NCBI GenBank assembly: GCA_002422605.1
Contig: DISW01000025.1
Coordinates: forward strand, 186,001 to 250,000
Reading direction: 5' to 3'
Length of the DNA stretch: 64,000 bases
Source of the DNA: Bacteriovoracaceae bacterium UBA6200
Lineage (GTDB): Bacteria; Bdellovibrionota; Bacteriovoracia; Bacteriovoracales; Bacteriovoracaceae
Shown here: piece by piece, positions 1-8,506 of the stretch
Numbering within the stretch: the stretch's first letter is position 1
How the letters are laid out: each line of letters opens with the position of its first letter
Notes under the pieces: generated by a model
Told to the model about the DNA's origin: nothing
Seen by the model: only the letters and a program-made list of their open reading frames with translations
Databases searched by the model: none
Made by a program: the position numbers and the translations under genes

Positions 1-105
1 GTGATGAGAGTTCCGGATAAAATTTTCATTTAGGTGATGATAGTCCGAAATCGGAAAGAGAGGGGATCAGTATGTCTTTTCTACAGAGACCGTCTATTAT
101 ATAGA
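1..105. other. left edge, no supported gene
   Basis: A plus-strand frame is open from base 1 to a TAG at 31-33, so the first 33 bases could be the 3' end of a gene lying outside the window. Nothing else here reads as coding, and no RNA gene was recognised. Confidence 0.3.
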
Positions 106-131
106 CAAAAAAAGGGACCCTAAAGGTCCCT
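106..131 (-). terminator. rho-independent terminator of dksA-like gene
   Basis: Stem AGGGACC (113-119) pairs with GGTCCCT (125-131) around a five-base loop. On the minus strand it is followed by a run of T (complement of the A-run 106-112). It lies 15 bases past the stop codon of the minus-strand dksA-like gene. Confidence 0.85.
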
Positions 132-145
132 CTTTGAAAAAATTG

Positions 146-517
146 TTAAGCCTGACGCCAAATCTGTGATTCTTCTCGCTCCCTTTCTTCGGCATGCTGA
201 ATGCAAAGTTCGGCCCATGGCTGGTTCTCAAGCCTTTTAGCGCTGATTTCTTCATCACAATCTTCGCAGTGCCCATAAGTCCCTTCAGCGATTCTTTCTA
301 GGGCCATATCAATACGACGAAGTTTAGCATATTCACGATCACGGATAGTGCAGTTCAATTGTTGTTGTATAAGAGAAGAAGCCAGGTCTGTTTCATCAGA
401 AAGGTCCTCTTCAGCAACATGTAAGTCATCAGATTTATTTAGCAGGCCCACGTTTAAAATCTGCTGACGTTGCTTCAGTAGCAGTTCTTTATAATGATCT
501 AATTTCTTCTTATCCAC
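146..517 (-). CDS. dksA: DksA/TraR-family RNA polymerase-binding regulator
   Basis: A 123-residue protein with the DksA layout: an N-terminal coiled-coil part and a C-terminal zinc finger. The coiled-coil tip carries D41-x-x-D44-x-A46, the DxxDxA pattern that DksA inserts into the RNA polymerase secondary channel. The finger is C84-x2-C87-17-C105-x2-H108, so the fourth ligand is His instead of the usual Cys. DksA proteins adjust rRNA and amino-acid promoters together with ppGpp. The start is GTG at 517, chosen because an excellent Shine-Dalgarno (GAGGAGGA, complement of 522-529) precedes it. It is a single-gene unit with its own terminator. It is slightly shorter than E. coli DksA (151 aa), so a TraR-like paralogue is possible. 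Confidence 0.88.
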   Translation of the reverse strand: MDKKKLDHYKELLLKQRQQILNVGLLNKSDDLHVAEEDLSDETDLASSLIQQQLNCTIRDREYAKLRRIDMALERIAEGTYGHCEDCDEEISAKRLENQPWAELCIQHAEEREREESQIWRQA

Positions 518-687
518 AGGATCCTCCTCGGATGAAACAATAATAATGGACCTTCAATGGGTTTCCCTGAACCCCTTTCATTTTAAGGGTTCAAGAGGTC
601 CAGCTCAAGTGACCCAACTTATCGGCAATATTTTACCAGAAATTCACTCAAGCGCTCCGCAATATTACCCTCAAATCCTATCCAAGT

Positions 688-717
688 TTGACAAATACAC
701 TTTTGTCTCGCTAAGCT
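688..717 (+). promoter_or_regulatory. candidate sigma70 promoter
   Basis: A perfect TTGACA (688-693) is followed after 18 bases by TAAGCT (712-717), a weak -10 element. Transcription would begin close to 723, so the ATG there would be nearly leaderless. This is a by-eye candidate for the protease-like gene. Confidence 0.3.
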
Positions 718-722
718 GAATT

Positions 723-2162
723 ATGAATTTAACAAAAACAAGAATTTATGCCGCTGAGCAGAACGATCTTGTTTTTTGCCGTGACCCGGGTAAACAAATT
801 TTGTTTTCGCTGATCGCCTCTCGTTCCGTTTTCATCTCACGAATCAGCTCCATCATTGCTTGTATCTGTTTAATGTTCACGGTTTCTTGCGGCAAAAAGG
901 CCGAAACTAAAACGATAGATGGAAGTGAAGTAAGTCATAGTCCGGTAAGCACCGACGTTGAGAAATTCATCGAGAAACAAACAGTCGCTTGCGAGTCAAA
1001 TTCCTATTGTCCTAATTATCTGGCTAAGATTGTCGTGGTCGATGGGGTTAATAATTATCGGTACTGTACAGGTTTTCTGACTGACTCTAATACTATCGCT
1101 ACCAGTTCGAGTTGTTTGCCGTCCCTCATGAGAAGGGAAGGACAAAGTTGCAGTAGTGATGTCTTCATCTTTTTTCCTAAGACCTTCAATCGTGAAGCTG
1201 AAAGGGTTGGCTGCAAAGAGGTCATTAAGTTTTCACCTCTTGTTGGTCATGATCCAAACTTATGGCGGGATGATGTTAGTTTTCTTGCTCTGGAAAAACC
1301 ACTTACCTACCGCCGGAAGGCCCATATCAGTAGAGATGGAATACCAAACAATAGAACTTTAAATGCCTGGATGGTGGACCAGCAGGGTAGTTTTTCTGCC
1401 TTAATTAAAAAAACAACCTGTCAGGCCGTTCAAAATAACTATGTTAATCCACTTGCCTCTAATGCCTCTTCCCCAAATATGTTATTTGCTGACTGCGGTC
1501 TCGGGATAGGTAGTACCGGAGCTCCAATTTTAGATAATCAAGGAAAAGTCAGGGGGATGATATCTAAAGGAATTTCTAAAAGTCTTCGTGACAGTATTAA
1601 CAATTTTGGTTGGCTCTCTGAACCGCTTCGAGAAATGGCCCATGGAACTAATTTTGCCTGCGCTCCACTGCTAGATAATGAAGATATGTTAGACGAAAGA
1701 GAGTGCATGAAAGTAATCTCTGATCGGGCCATTGCAGAATTAAGAGAAAGAATGACTTCATTTGGACTTCTATTCGAAGAACCTAAAAATCAACTTAAAG
1801 AAAGATTAGAAGAAAAATCTAAATTTGTTAAATTTGATGTTAAGTACAACACTAGCGGAAATATTCAAGAAGCTAATGTACTTCCAAGATGTTTCAAACC
1901 GCTCACGAACTGGTTATCCAGTCTGAATTCCAGTCGAAACACTTATGTCTTTAATATTTCTCTTCCTTCTATGAAGTTCAAAAAAGTAATGGACGGAAAT
2001 GGGAGAGTTTCAGGACTAATAGAAGAAGGACCTGAAAAGCCCTTCTATGTTCAGTTCTCTCTTAAGCAACTTCGTTCATTTAAGCGCTCAATGTTGTGGA
2101 TGTGGAATAACATAGATAATTTTACTTATCCTAATATGTCTGAGGAATGCTCATTGTTTTAG
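723..2162 (+). CDS. trypsin-like lipoprotein with substituted catalytic residues
   Basis: A chymotrypsin-fold homologue, probably exported. A hydrophobic stretch ends at C56 (TVSC), which looks like a lipoprotein signal. If so, translation may start at a downstream codon such as TTG 801; the ATG at 723 has no Shine-Dalgarno. The fold is recognisable from CTGFL (115-119) before the His position, DDVSFLAL (183-190) around the Asp position, and GSTGAP (263-268) in place of GDSGGP. The catalytic His is replaced by S130 (SSSC), the Asp is kept as D184, and the nucleophile Ser is replaced by T265. The normal serine-protease mechanism should therefore fail. About 200 further residues follow with no domain I recognise. 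The 3' end overlaps mltG on the other strand by 12 bases. A binding or scaffolding role is more likely than proteolysis. Confidence 0.7.
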   Translation: MNLTKTRIYAAEQNDLVFCRDPGKQILFSLIASRSVFISRISSIIACICLMFTVSCGKKAETKTIDGSEVSHSPVSTDVEKFIEKQTVACESNSYCPNYLAKIVVVDGVNNYRYCTGFLTDSNTIATSSSCLPSLMRREGQSCSSDVFIFFPKTFNREAERVGCKEVIKFSPLVGHDPNLWRDDVSFLALEKPLTYRRKAHISRDGIPNNRTLNAWMVDQQGSFSALIKKTTCQAVQNNYVNPLASNASSPNMLFADCGLGIGSTGAPILDNQGKVRGMISKGISKSLRDSINNFGWLSEPLREMAHGTNFACAPLLDNEDMLDERECMKVISDRAIAELRERMTSFGLLFEEPKNQLKERLEEKSKFVKFDVKYNTSGNIQEANVLPRCFKPLTNWLSSLNSSRNTYVFNISLPSMKFKKVMDGNGRVSGLIEEGPEKPFYVQFSLKQLRSFKRSMLWMWNNIDNFTYPNMSEECSLF

Positions 2163-3173
2163 GTCTCTCCAGCTCTTGCCTTTTCTGGCCCTGGTATTTT
2201 TCTGGAAATCTTCAACTGCTTTATTATGGTCTTTATAGGTCTTTGAAAAGACATGGGTACCATCGTTCTTACTCACAAAATAAAGATAGTTATGTTCTTC
2301 AGGATCGAGCACGGCCTTAATAGCTTCAAGACTTGGATTAGAGATTGGCCCTTTGGGAAGGGCCGGAATCTTGTAGGTATTATAAGGGGTAAGTTCTAAT
2401 AAGTCGGCCCTTCTGATATTTCCTTTATAACGGCTCCAGATTCCATAGATTGTGGTTGGATCAGATTGAAGTCTCATTCTTTTCTTTAAACGATTAGTGA
2501 AAACACCGGCAATGGTGGGACGTTCAAATTTTGCACCGGTTTCTTTTTCAACAACCGAGGCAAGGACGATGACCTGATGCTTATTTAAGAACGGGTGGTT
2601 GAAATCCAGATCCTTTGTACGTTCATTAAAAAGATCGATCATGCTTTTCGCCACGGTTTTTGCAGGAGTATTGGGTGCGAAACGATAGGTCTCAGGAAAA
2701 AGATATCCTTCCAGGGATGTGGCTTCGATACTTAACTTAGAAATCAGGTCAGGGTGTTGAACGGCTTCCAGGAACGCTTCTGCTGAAGTAATACCAGAAC
2801 TTTCGAAAAGCTTCGCAATCTCATACATATTTTTTCCTTCCGGAATGGTGATGCTAGTGAGATTTGGCTGCCCATACACTAAAGTATCGAGAACTTGTCT
2901 AAGATTAGATCCTCTGGGAATCGTAAAACTACCGGCCCGAAACTTGGTTAAGACATCTTTATATTTGGCGTAATAGTGAAACATTCTTTTATCAGGAATA
3001 AGACCTTCATTAAAAAGACGTTGATTAATACGTCCGAAAGTCTCGCCGGTGTGAACGACAAAAATTTTATCAGGTCCGGTATAAGACTGATTAAAAATCA
3101 TCGCAAGGCGGATCCCGCTACCAATAAGGGCCAATAAAATAAAAGTAACTGTAAAAATCAGAAATTTTTTCAT
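2151..3173 (-). CDS. mltG: endolytic murein transglycosylase MltG (YceG family)
   Basis: An inner-membrane lytic transglycosylase that cuts nascent glycan strands, thought to set their length. One N-terminal membrane helix is followed by a LysM-like region and the YceG domain. The catalytic Glu lies in VVEKETG, followed by the family motif around RLQSDPTTIYG. The length (340 aa) matches the family. ATG 3173 is preferred over an upstream TTG at 3191 that would overlap ruvX, because a short TAGG lies just before it and the signal helix starts immediately. It is the last gene of a dinB-ruvX-mltG run. Confidence 0.93.
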   Translation of the reverse strand: MKKFLIFTVTFILLALIGSGIRLAMIFNQSYTGPDKIFVVHTGETFGRINQRLFNEGLIPDKRMFHYYAKYKDVLTKFRAGSFTIPRGSNLRQVLDTLVYGQPNLTSITIPEGKNMYEIAKLFESSGITSAEAFLEAVQHPDLISKLSIEATSLEGYLFPETYRFAPNTPAKTVAKSMIDLFNERTKDLDFNHPFLNKHQVIVLASVVEKETGAKFERPTIAGVFTNRLKKRMRLQSDPTTIYGIWSRYKGNIRRADLLELTPYNTYKIPALPKGPISNPSLEAIKAVLDPEEHNYLYFVSKNDGTHVFSKTYKDHNKAVEDFQKNTRARKGKSWRDLKQ

Positions 3174-3180
3174 CCTAAGA

Positions 3181-3654
3181 TTATAGACCAATTGGATGCT
3201 TCGTGCGGCGAATAAAATCTTCTAAAATTACACTCGCTGCAACAGCGTCAATTTGCTTCAAGTCGACTTTAAAATTATAACGAGGTGAGCTCTTCATTCG
3301 GGATTCCGCTTCAAAAGTAGAGAGAGTTTCATCTTGAGCTTCAATAGGCAGAGTAAAATGATCTTTTATAAAGTCGATAAAGTTTTGTGCTTTTTGAGTT
3401 GTGCTGGTTTTTTTTCCATCTGTTAAATGCGGGAGGCCAATGACAATGAGTTCTATAAATTCATCATCTACAATGCGTTTTAGTTCTTTAATAACTGCAT
3501 CTGGTCCAATGTTTTGAATTCTTCCATAAGGAGTAGGATAAGGATCGCGATTCACACAATAAGTTGCTACACCGATAAATTTTTCACCAAAGTCCATGGC
3601 CAGAATGTTTTTTAAATTTAATGGATGATCGGAAGGCAATGAGAATTCATTCAT
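3181..3654 (-). CDS. ruvX: YqgF/RuvX-family RNase H-fold nuclease
   Basis: A 157-residue member of the YqgF family, implicated in 5' pre-16S rRNA processing and called a putative Holliday junction resolvase. The RNase H-like motifs are visible: AMDFGEKFIGVA near residues 19-30 supplies the first Asp, IVIGLP marks the middle strand, and DETLST carries the conserved acidic residue. The last acidic motif lies in KQIDAVAASVIL. Start ATG 3654 lies 9 bases from the dinB stop, so the two are probably co-transcribed. Adjacency to mltG (yceG) is a common bacterial arrangement. Confidence 0.92.
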   Translation of the reverse strand: MNEFSLPSDHPLNLKNILAMDFGEKFIGVATYCVNRDPYPTPYGRIQNIGPDAVIKELKRIVDDEFIELIVIGLPHLTDGKKTSTTQKAQNFIDFIKDHFTLPIEAQDETLSTFEAESRMKSSPRYNFKVDLKQIDAVAASVILEDFIRRTKHPIGL

Positions 3655-3663
3655 AAATTGGTT

Positions 3664-4710
3664 TTACGTCAAAAGGGGAAGCTGGGCCAGTTCTTTTGTT
3701 TCTTCAAATTTTACCCCAACCCCCAAGAGCCTTACGGGTCTTGGATCCTGAGTCCACCTCTCCTCTAAGAGATAGAGAAAATTTTCTTCAGTGAAAGGCA
3801 TTTGTCTTTCAATCGTTGTCTGCTTGAAATCAAAGTACTTTATTTTGACATGGAGGTTTTTAATTTCCCTGCCTTCATAACGAGTAAGGTCTTCTCTAAC
3901 CTCTTGAACCATTCTAAGAATGTGTCCCTTCATTTCATCATAACTTTGGATGTCCCGAGCGAAAGTCTCTTCGGTTCCTAATGATTTTCTTTCATGTTCC
4001 GTTTCTACTTCACGTTCATCCTGGCCACGGCAAAAATCATAAAGTGCGTCCCCGAATTTTCCGAAATGATGGATGAGTTCACTTCTCGTGTAGTTTTGTA
4101 AATCAAGACAAGTTTTAATTTCTAGTTCATGCATGTGGGCCGCTGTCACTTTACCGACTCCCCAGATTCTTTCTACAGGAACAGTCTTGATAAATTCATC
4201 TACTTTTTCGGGGGCGACGGTGAACTGACCATTGGGTTTCCGATAATCGCTGGCAAGTTTTGCTAAAAGTTTATTAGGAGCTATTCCAGCAGAAGCAGTT
4301 AGTCCTTCTGTTCGTTCGAAAATCTTTTTTCGTATATCCTGAGCAATGAGAGTCGCAGAATTATGAAACAGAGAGGAGTCTGTTACATCGAGATAGGCTT
4401 CATCCCAAGAAAGCCCTTCCACTAAATCAGTGTACTCATGGAAGATTTCAAAAACTTGATCGGAGGCTTTCTTATATTTACTCATTTGTCCTCGTACTAA
4501 AACCAAGTGGGGACAAAGTTTCAGCGCATGGGCAGTGGCCATCGCTGATCGAACTCCATATTTCCGAGCTTCGTAATTAGAAGTAGAGATCACTCCGCGT
4601 CGATCTTGAGATCCACCTACCGCCATAGGTACATTACGTAGTGAAGGGTTGTCTCTCATCTCAACAGCAGCAAAGAAGGCGTCCATATCGATGTGGATAA
4701 TTTTTCGCAT
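3664..4710 (-). CDS. dinB: DNA polymerase IV (Y-family translesion polymerase)
   Basis: An error-prone Y-family polymerase that bypasses damaged bases. The N-terminal catalytic motif IDMDAFFAAVE holds the first metal-binding Asp, and SWDEAYLD holds the second acidic pair (usually S-I/V-D-E, here with Trp). The HhH thumb region reads RIWGVGKVTA, and a little-finger domain follows. Length 348 aa is typical. The extreme C-terminus lacks an obvious clamp-binding QLxLF motif but ends AQLPLLT, which may serve. It appears to be the first gene of the dinB-ruvX-mltG run. No LexA box was recognised upstream. Confidence 0.95.
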   Translation of the reverse strand: MRKIIHIDMDAFFAAVEMRDNPSLRNVPMAVGGSQDRRGVISTSNYEARKYGVRSAMATAHALKLCPHLVLVRGQMSKYKKASDQVFEIFHEYTDLVEGLSWDEAYLDVTDSSLFHNSATLIAQDIRKKIFERTEGLTASAGIAPNKLLAKLASDYRKPNGQFTVAPEKVDEFIKTVPVERIWGVGKVTAAHMHELEIKTCLDLQNYTRSELIHHFGKFGDALYDFCRGQDEREVETEHERKSLGTEETFARDIQSYDEMKGHILRMVQEVREDLTRYEGREIKNLHVKIKYFDFKQTTIERQMPFTEENFLYLLEERWTQDPRPVRLLGVGVKFEETKELAQLPLLT

Positions 4711-4812
4711 AACCCTAGTTTACGGAAATATTACGGCTTAATCCAGACCTTTTTTCTGCCCTTCATACTTAAGCCCTTGAAATTATTTTTCAAAACCTTA
4801 TAAAACTAGAAA

Positions 4813-4840
4813 TTGACATTGATTCAAATCGGGTTAAGAT
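4813..4840 (+). promoter_or_regulatory. sigma70 promoter of rho
   Basis: A perfect TTGACA (4813-4818), a 16-base spacer and TAAGAT (4835-4840). Predicted transcription starts near 4847, leaving a leader of about 107 bases before the rho ATG. Confidence 0.7.
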
Positions 4841-4903
4841 AGTCAAGAATCAACAGAATATCGCCGGCCTTCGTAATCGAGACCAAAAATCCCAAAAATT
4901 TTA

Positions 4904-4963
4904 ATGATGAACCTATTTTACAAAATTTTATTTAACATCACCGTGGAGTCAAAATGCATTTGA
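4904..4963 (+). CDS. possible leader ORF overlapping the rho start
   Basis: A 19-codon frame begins with two consecutive ATGs and ends at TGA 4961-4963, ten bases into rho in another frame. It has no Shine-Dalgarno. E. coli rho also has a leader peptide (rhoL), but there is no sequence evidence that this one is translated. Confidence 0.2.
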   Translation: MMNLFYKILFNITVESKCI

Positions 4964-6201
4964 GTGCTTTACGCGAAAAAGACATCGAAGAACTAACTAA
5001 AATGGCAGAAGAGGCCCAAATTGAAAATGCGGCCGGTTTTAAAAAGCACGAACTGATCTTCTCTCTCTTAACAAAAAAATCCAAAGACAATGAAGAAATT
5101 TTCGGAGACGGTGTTTTAGAAATCCTGCCAGATGGCTTTGGTTTCTTACGTTCTCCTTCTTATAACTATCTTCCTGGTGCGGATGATATTTATGTTTCTC
5201 CTTCTCAAATTCGTCGTTTCGGTCTTCGTACAGGAGATACTATCGAAGGACAAATTCGTACTCCTAAAGAAGGGGAGAGGTATTTCGCTTTATTGAAAGT
5301 TAACCACATTAACTTTCGTGAACCGGAACAACACCGCTCAACAGTCCTCTTCGATAACTTAACCCCGCTTTACCCAAATCAAAAAATTAACCTCGAATCA
5401 AAACCAAATAATTACTCAACACGTGTAATTGATCTTTTTGTTCCTCAAGGTTTTGGGCAGCGTTGTTTGATCGTGGCACCTCCTAAAGCTGGTAAGACCA
5501 TGCTTATGCAGGATATCGCGAACTCAATTTCTGATAACCATCCTGATGCTAAACTTATCGTTCTTTTGATTGATGAGCGTCCGGAAGAAGTAACTGACAT
5601 GAAACGTAACGTTCGTGCAGAAGTTGTCTCTTCAACTTTTGATGAGCCAGCTACCCGTCACGTTCAGGTTGCTGAAATGGTCATTGAAAAAGCAAAACGT
5701 TTAGTTGAAGCCAAACAGGATGTGGTGATCCTTCTGGATTCTATCACCCGTCTGGCCCGTGCATACAACACTGTTGTTCCACCATCTGGTAAGATCCTTT
5801 CCGGTGGTGTTGATTCCAATGCTCTTCATAAGCCAAAAAGATTCTTCGGAGCCGCCCGTAATATTGAAAACGGTGGATCGCTTACAATCATTGCGACCGC
5901 CCTTATTGATACCGGCTCGAGAATGGATGAAGTTATCTTTGAAGAATTTAAAGGTACTGGTAACTCTGAAGTTCAGCTTGATAGAAAGCTTATGGAAAAG
6001 AGAATATTCCCGTGTCTTGATATCAACAAATCAAGTACTCGTAAGGAAGATCTCCTAATGCCTGACAAAGATCTTCAACGAGTTTTCGTTCTACGCCGGG
6101 TACTTAACCCAATGAATACTATGGACTCGATGGAATTTATCCTGGAAAGGATGAAAGACACCAAGACCAACATCGCATTTTTGGATAAAATGAACGGATA
6201 A
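4954..6201 (+). CDS. rho: transcription termination factor Rho
   Basis: A hexameric RNA helicase that terminates transcription. Domains in order: Rho N-terminal helical part (about 1-45), a cold-shock-type RNA-binding domain (GFGFLRSPSYNYL, YVSPSQIRRFGL), then the RecA-like ATPase. The Walker A reads PPKAGKTML and the Walker B VVILLDSITRLARAYN. The Q-loop/R-loop region is PSGKILSGGVD, and the arginine-finger region is SLTIIATALIDTGSRMDEVIFEEFKGTGN. At 415 aa it is a standard short Rho without an inserted N-terminal domain. GGAG seven bases before ATG 4954 is the ribosome-binding site. Its stop overlaps the next gene (TAATG). Confidence 0.97.
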   Translation: MHLSALREKDIEELTKMAEEAQIENAAGFKKHELIFSLLTKKSKDNEEIFGDGVLEILPDGFGFLRSPSYNYLPGADDIYVSPSQIRRFGLRTGDTIEGQIRTPKEGERYFALLKVNHINFREPEQHRSTVLFDNLTPLYPNQKINLESKPNNYSTRVIDLFVPQGFGQRCLIVAPPKAGKTMLMQDIANSISDNHPDAKLIVLLIDERPEEVTDMKRNVRAEVVSSTFDEPATRHVQVAEMVIEKAKRLVEAKQDVVILLDSITRLARAYNTVVPPSGKILSGGVDSNALHKPKRFFGAARNIENGGSLTIIATALIDTGSRMDEVIFEEFKGTGNSEVQLDRKLMEKRIFPCLDINKSSTRKEDLLMPDKDLQRVFVLRRVLNPMNTMDSMEFILERMKDTKTNIAFLDKMNG

Positions 6202-7325
6202 TGAAAAAAACTTTAAAACGCATCATTCTCTTAACGACTAAGCAGTACACCTCTATTGGTGGTCAGGCCGTCATTGAGGGTGTGATGATGAGATCCCCAA
6301 ATGCTTTCGTTGTGGCCGTTCGTAAACCGGATGGCTCAATCAGACTTCGCAGGGATCAATGGTATGGGCTTTCTAAGAAACTAGATTTTTTGAAAAAGCC
6401 CTTCCTTCGTGGTGTATTGATGCTGATCGAGACAATGGCCAATGGGTTAGTGTCTTTGAACTATTCGGCCAACATAGCCATGGCAGAAGAAGAGCGTGAA
6501 AAGGCTTTGAAGAAAGGCAAAACGCTGGAAGAATTTGAGGCCAGCCAAAAGAAAAAAGAAAAAGTTGATTGGGCGACATTCCTGACGATGGGTGTTTCCT
6601 TCGCCTTTGGGATCGGTCTTTTTGTTTTCCTTCCTCACATGGTGGCCTTTGGAGTAGGGGATCTTCTCGGACAAAATTGGACACTCGATAGTTTTGCTTT
6701 CCATGCCGTTGACGGCATCGTGAAAGCGTTTATTTTCGTGGCCTATATCTGGGGAATCTCTTTCATGAAAGACGTCTACCGGGTATTCCAATACCACGGG
6801 GCCGAACATAAATCGATTGCGACCTTTGAAGCAGGGATGGATTTGACGGTTGAAAATGCTAGAAAGTTCACTACTCTTCATCCACGTTGTGGAACTAGCT
6901 TTATCTTTTTCTTAATCCTCGTTTCTATTATTTTATTCTCAGCTGTATTTACTTTGATTCCAATCGGAACGAATTTACCGCCTATTTTGCGTCATGTGGT
7001 TGCAGTGCTTTTTAAAGTCGCACTTATGTTGCCTGTGGCCGGTATCAGTTATGAACTGATTAAGACCGCTGGTAAATGCTCTACTCAGTGGTGGGCAAAG
7101 GCCATGAGTGCTCCTGGTATGCTTCTTCAGAAGCTTACAACCAAAGAACCTGATGAACATCAACTGGAAGTCGCTCTTTCCAGTATTAAAGCTGTGTTGT
7201 TCCTGGAGGAAAAATACAACCTCAGGACCGCAACTGAAAAAGTTTTTAACCTTGAAGAAATCGATATCAGTACTCTCAATGATATTGAATCAACTAATTC
7301 AACTCTTAAAGAATTCTTAGAGTAA
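6201..7325 (+). CDS. DUF1385 (YqhQ-type) membrane protein
   Basis: A membrane protein of the DUF1385 family, recognised from GGQAVIEGVMMRSP near the N-terminus and FQYHGAEHKSIATFE in the middle; the biochemical role is not established. Hydrophobic segments occur at roughly 125-150, 170-190, 230-255 and 265-285. The first start codon overlaps the rho stop by one base, so the two are translationally coupled. Genes of this family often lie beside prfA and prmC, as here, but the functional link is unknown. The C-terminal 60 residues are charged and probably cytoplasmic. Confidence 0.88.
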   Translation: MKKTLKRIILLTTKQYTSIGGQAVIEGVMMRSPNAFVVAVRKPDGSIRLRRDQWYGLSKKLDFLKKPFLRGVLMLIETMANGLVSLNYSANIAMAEEEREKALKKGKTLEEFEASQKKKEKVDWATFLTMGVSFAFGIGLFVFLPHMVAFGVGDLLGQNWTLDSFAFHAVDGIVKAFIFVAYIWGISFMKDVYRVFQYHGAEHKSIATFEAGMDLTVENARKFTTLHPRCGTSFIFFLILVSIILFSAVFTLIPIGTNLPPILRHVVAVLFKVALMLPVAGISYELIKTAGKCSTQWWAKAMSAPGMLLQKLTTKEPDEHQLEVALSSIKAVLFLEEKYNLRTATEKVFNLEEIDISTLNDIESTNSTLKEFLE

Positions 7326-7343
7326 GCCCCGAAGGAAAGTCCC

Positions 7344-8414
7344 GTGTTCGACAAATTAGAAGCAGTGGTCAGACGTTATGAAATCTTAACTGAGAGATTG
7401 GCGGATCCATCTCTCTATGATCGGGCCCAGGAGCTTCGAGAAACGAACACAGAACGCTCAAATATTGAGCCGATCGTTTTAAAATTCCGTGAATATAAAA
7501 AGTTAGTGGCCGACATCGAAGGCAATAAAGACATCATTCATAATGAAAAAGATGAAGAGATGCGTGAAATGGCCAAGGAAGAGCTCTCTGAACTTGAAGA
7601 TAAACTTCCGACGATTGAGCAGGAACTTAAACTTCTTCTTCTTCCCAAAGATCCCAATGATGATCGTAACGTTATCTTAGAAATTCGTGCGGGAGCGGGT
7701 GGAGACGAAGCTTCTATCTTTGTGGCCGATGTATGGAGAATGTATCGTAACTATTTTGGAACAAAAGGCTGGAAAGCTGAAGTCGTTTCAATCTCCGAAG
7801 GCGATCAGGGATTAAAAGAGATTGTAGTCAACGTTTCTGGAGATAAGGTTTACTCCAAAATGAAATATGAGTCAGGGGTTCACCGTGTTCAGCGTGTGCC
7901 TGATACTGAAGCTCAGGGACGTGTTCATACTTCTACCATCACTGTGGCCGTTATGCCTGAAGCTGATGAAGTAGGGGATGTTGTTCTTGATATGAATGAG
8001 ATCCGAATCGATGTTTACCGATCCGGCGGTTCAGGTGGTCAGTCAGTTAACACCTCCGATTCTGCAGTCCGCTTAACCCACATGCCGTCTGGTATTGTGA
8101 TTGCCATGCAGGATGAGCGTTCTCAGTTAAAGAACAAAGATAAGGCCTTCAAGATTTTAAAGGCCAAGTTATACGATCTAAGAATTCAAGAAGCTCATGC
8201 TAAGGAAGCAGCTACTCGTAAAGGGTTGGTTGGTACCGGTGACAGATCTGAGCGGATTCGTACCTATAACTATCCTCAAGGCCGAATTTCAGATCACCGA
8301 ATTAACTATACGATCTATAACCTTCCAAGCTTTATGAATGGCGACATTGATGAAGTTATCGATGCTCTCATTGCACACAACCAGGCGATCCTTCTCCAAG
8401 GGGAAGAAGAATAG
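7344..8414 (+). CDS. prfA: peptide chain release factor 1
   Basis: Releases finished polypeptides at UAA and UAG stop codons. The catalytic loop is seen as GGSGGQSVNTSDSAVRL (GGQ near 233-235). The stop-codon reading motif of RF1 is PDT in RVPDTEAQGRVHTS, which distinguishes it from RF2 (SPF). Length 356 aa is normal. Start is GTG 7344, preceded by GAAGGAAAG. It is followed directly by the methyltransferase (prmC) that modifies its GGQ glutamine. Confidence 0.96.
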   Translation: MFDKLEAVVRRYEILTERLADPSLYDRAQELRETNTERSNIEPIVLKFREYKKLVADIEGNKDIIHNEKDEEMREMAKEELSELEDKLPTIEQELKLLLLPKDPNDDRNVILEIRAGAGGDEASIFVADVWRMYRNYFGTKGWKAEVVSISEGDQGLKEIVVNVSGDKVYSKMKYESGVHRVQRVPDTEAQGRVHTSTITVAVMPEADEVGDVVLDMNEIRIDVYRSGGSGGQSVNTSDSAVRLTHMPSGIVIAMQDERSQLKNKDKAFKILKAKLYDLRIQEAHAKEAATRKGLVGTGDRSERIRTYNYPQGRISDHRINYTIYNLPSFMNGDIDEVIDALIAHNQAILLQGEEE

Positions 8415-8506
8415 AGACACTTAAGGAAAATTGGTCTGCTTATTTTAAGGAACATGAAGTTTCACTTGGGCGCTATTATCCTGGTCTTAATCTCTACCGC
8501 TTCTTA

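Noticed and set aside
510..518. TTATCCACA, the consensus DnaA box, also near 9743, 33752 and 49036
   Set aside because: The copies are single, far apart and inside coding sequences, with no AT-rich unwinding region; there is no sign of an origin.
6373..6881. Antisense frames inside the DUF1385 gene
   Set aside because: They lack ribosome-binding sites and lie wholly inside a gene with clear family motifs.
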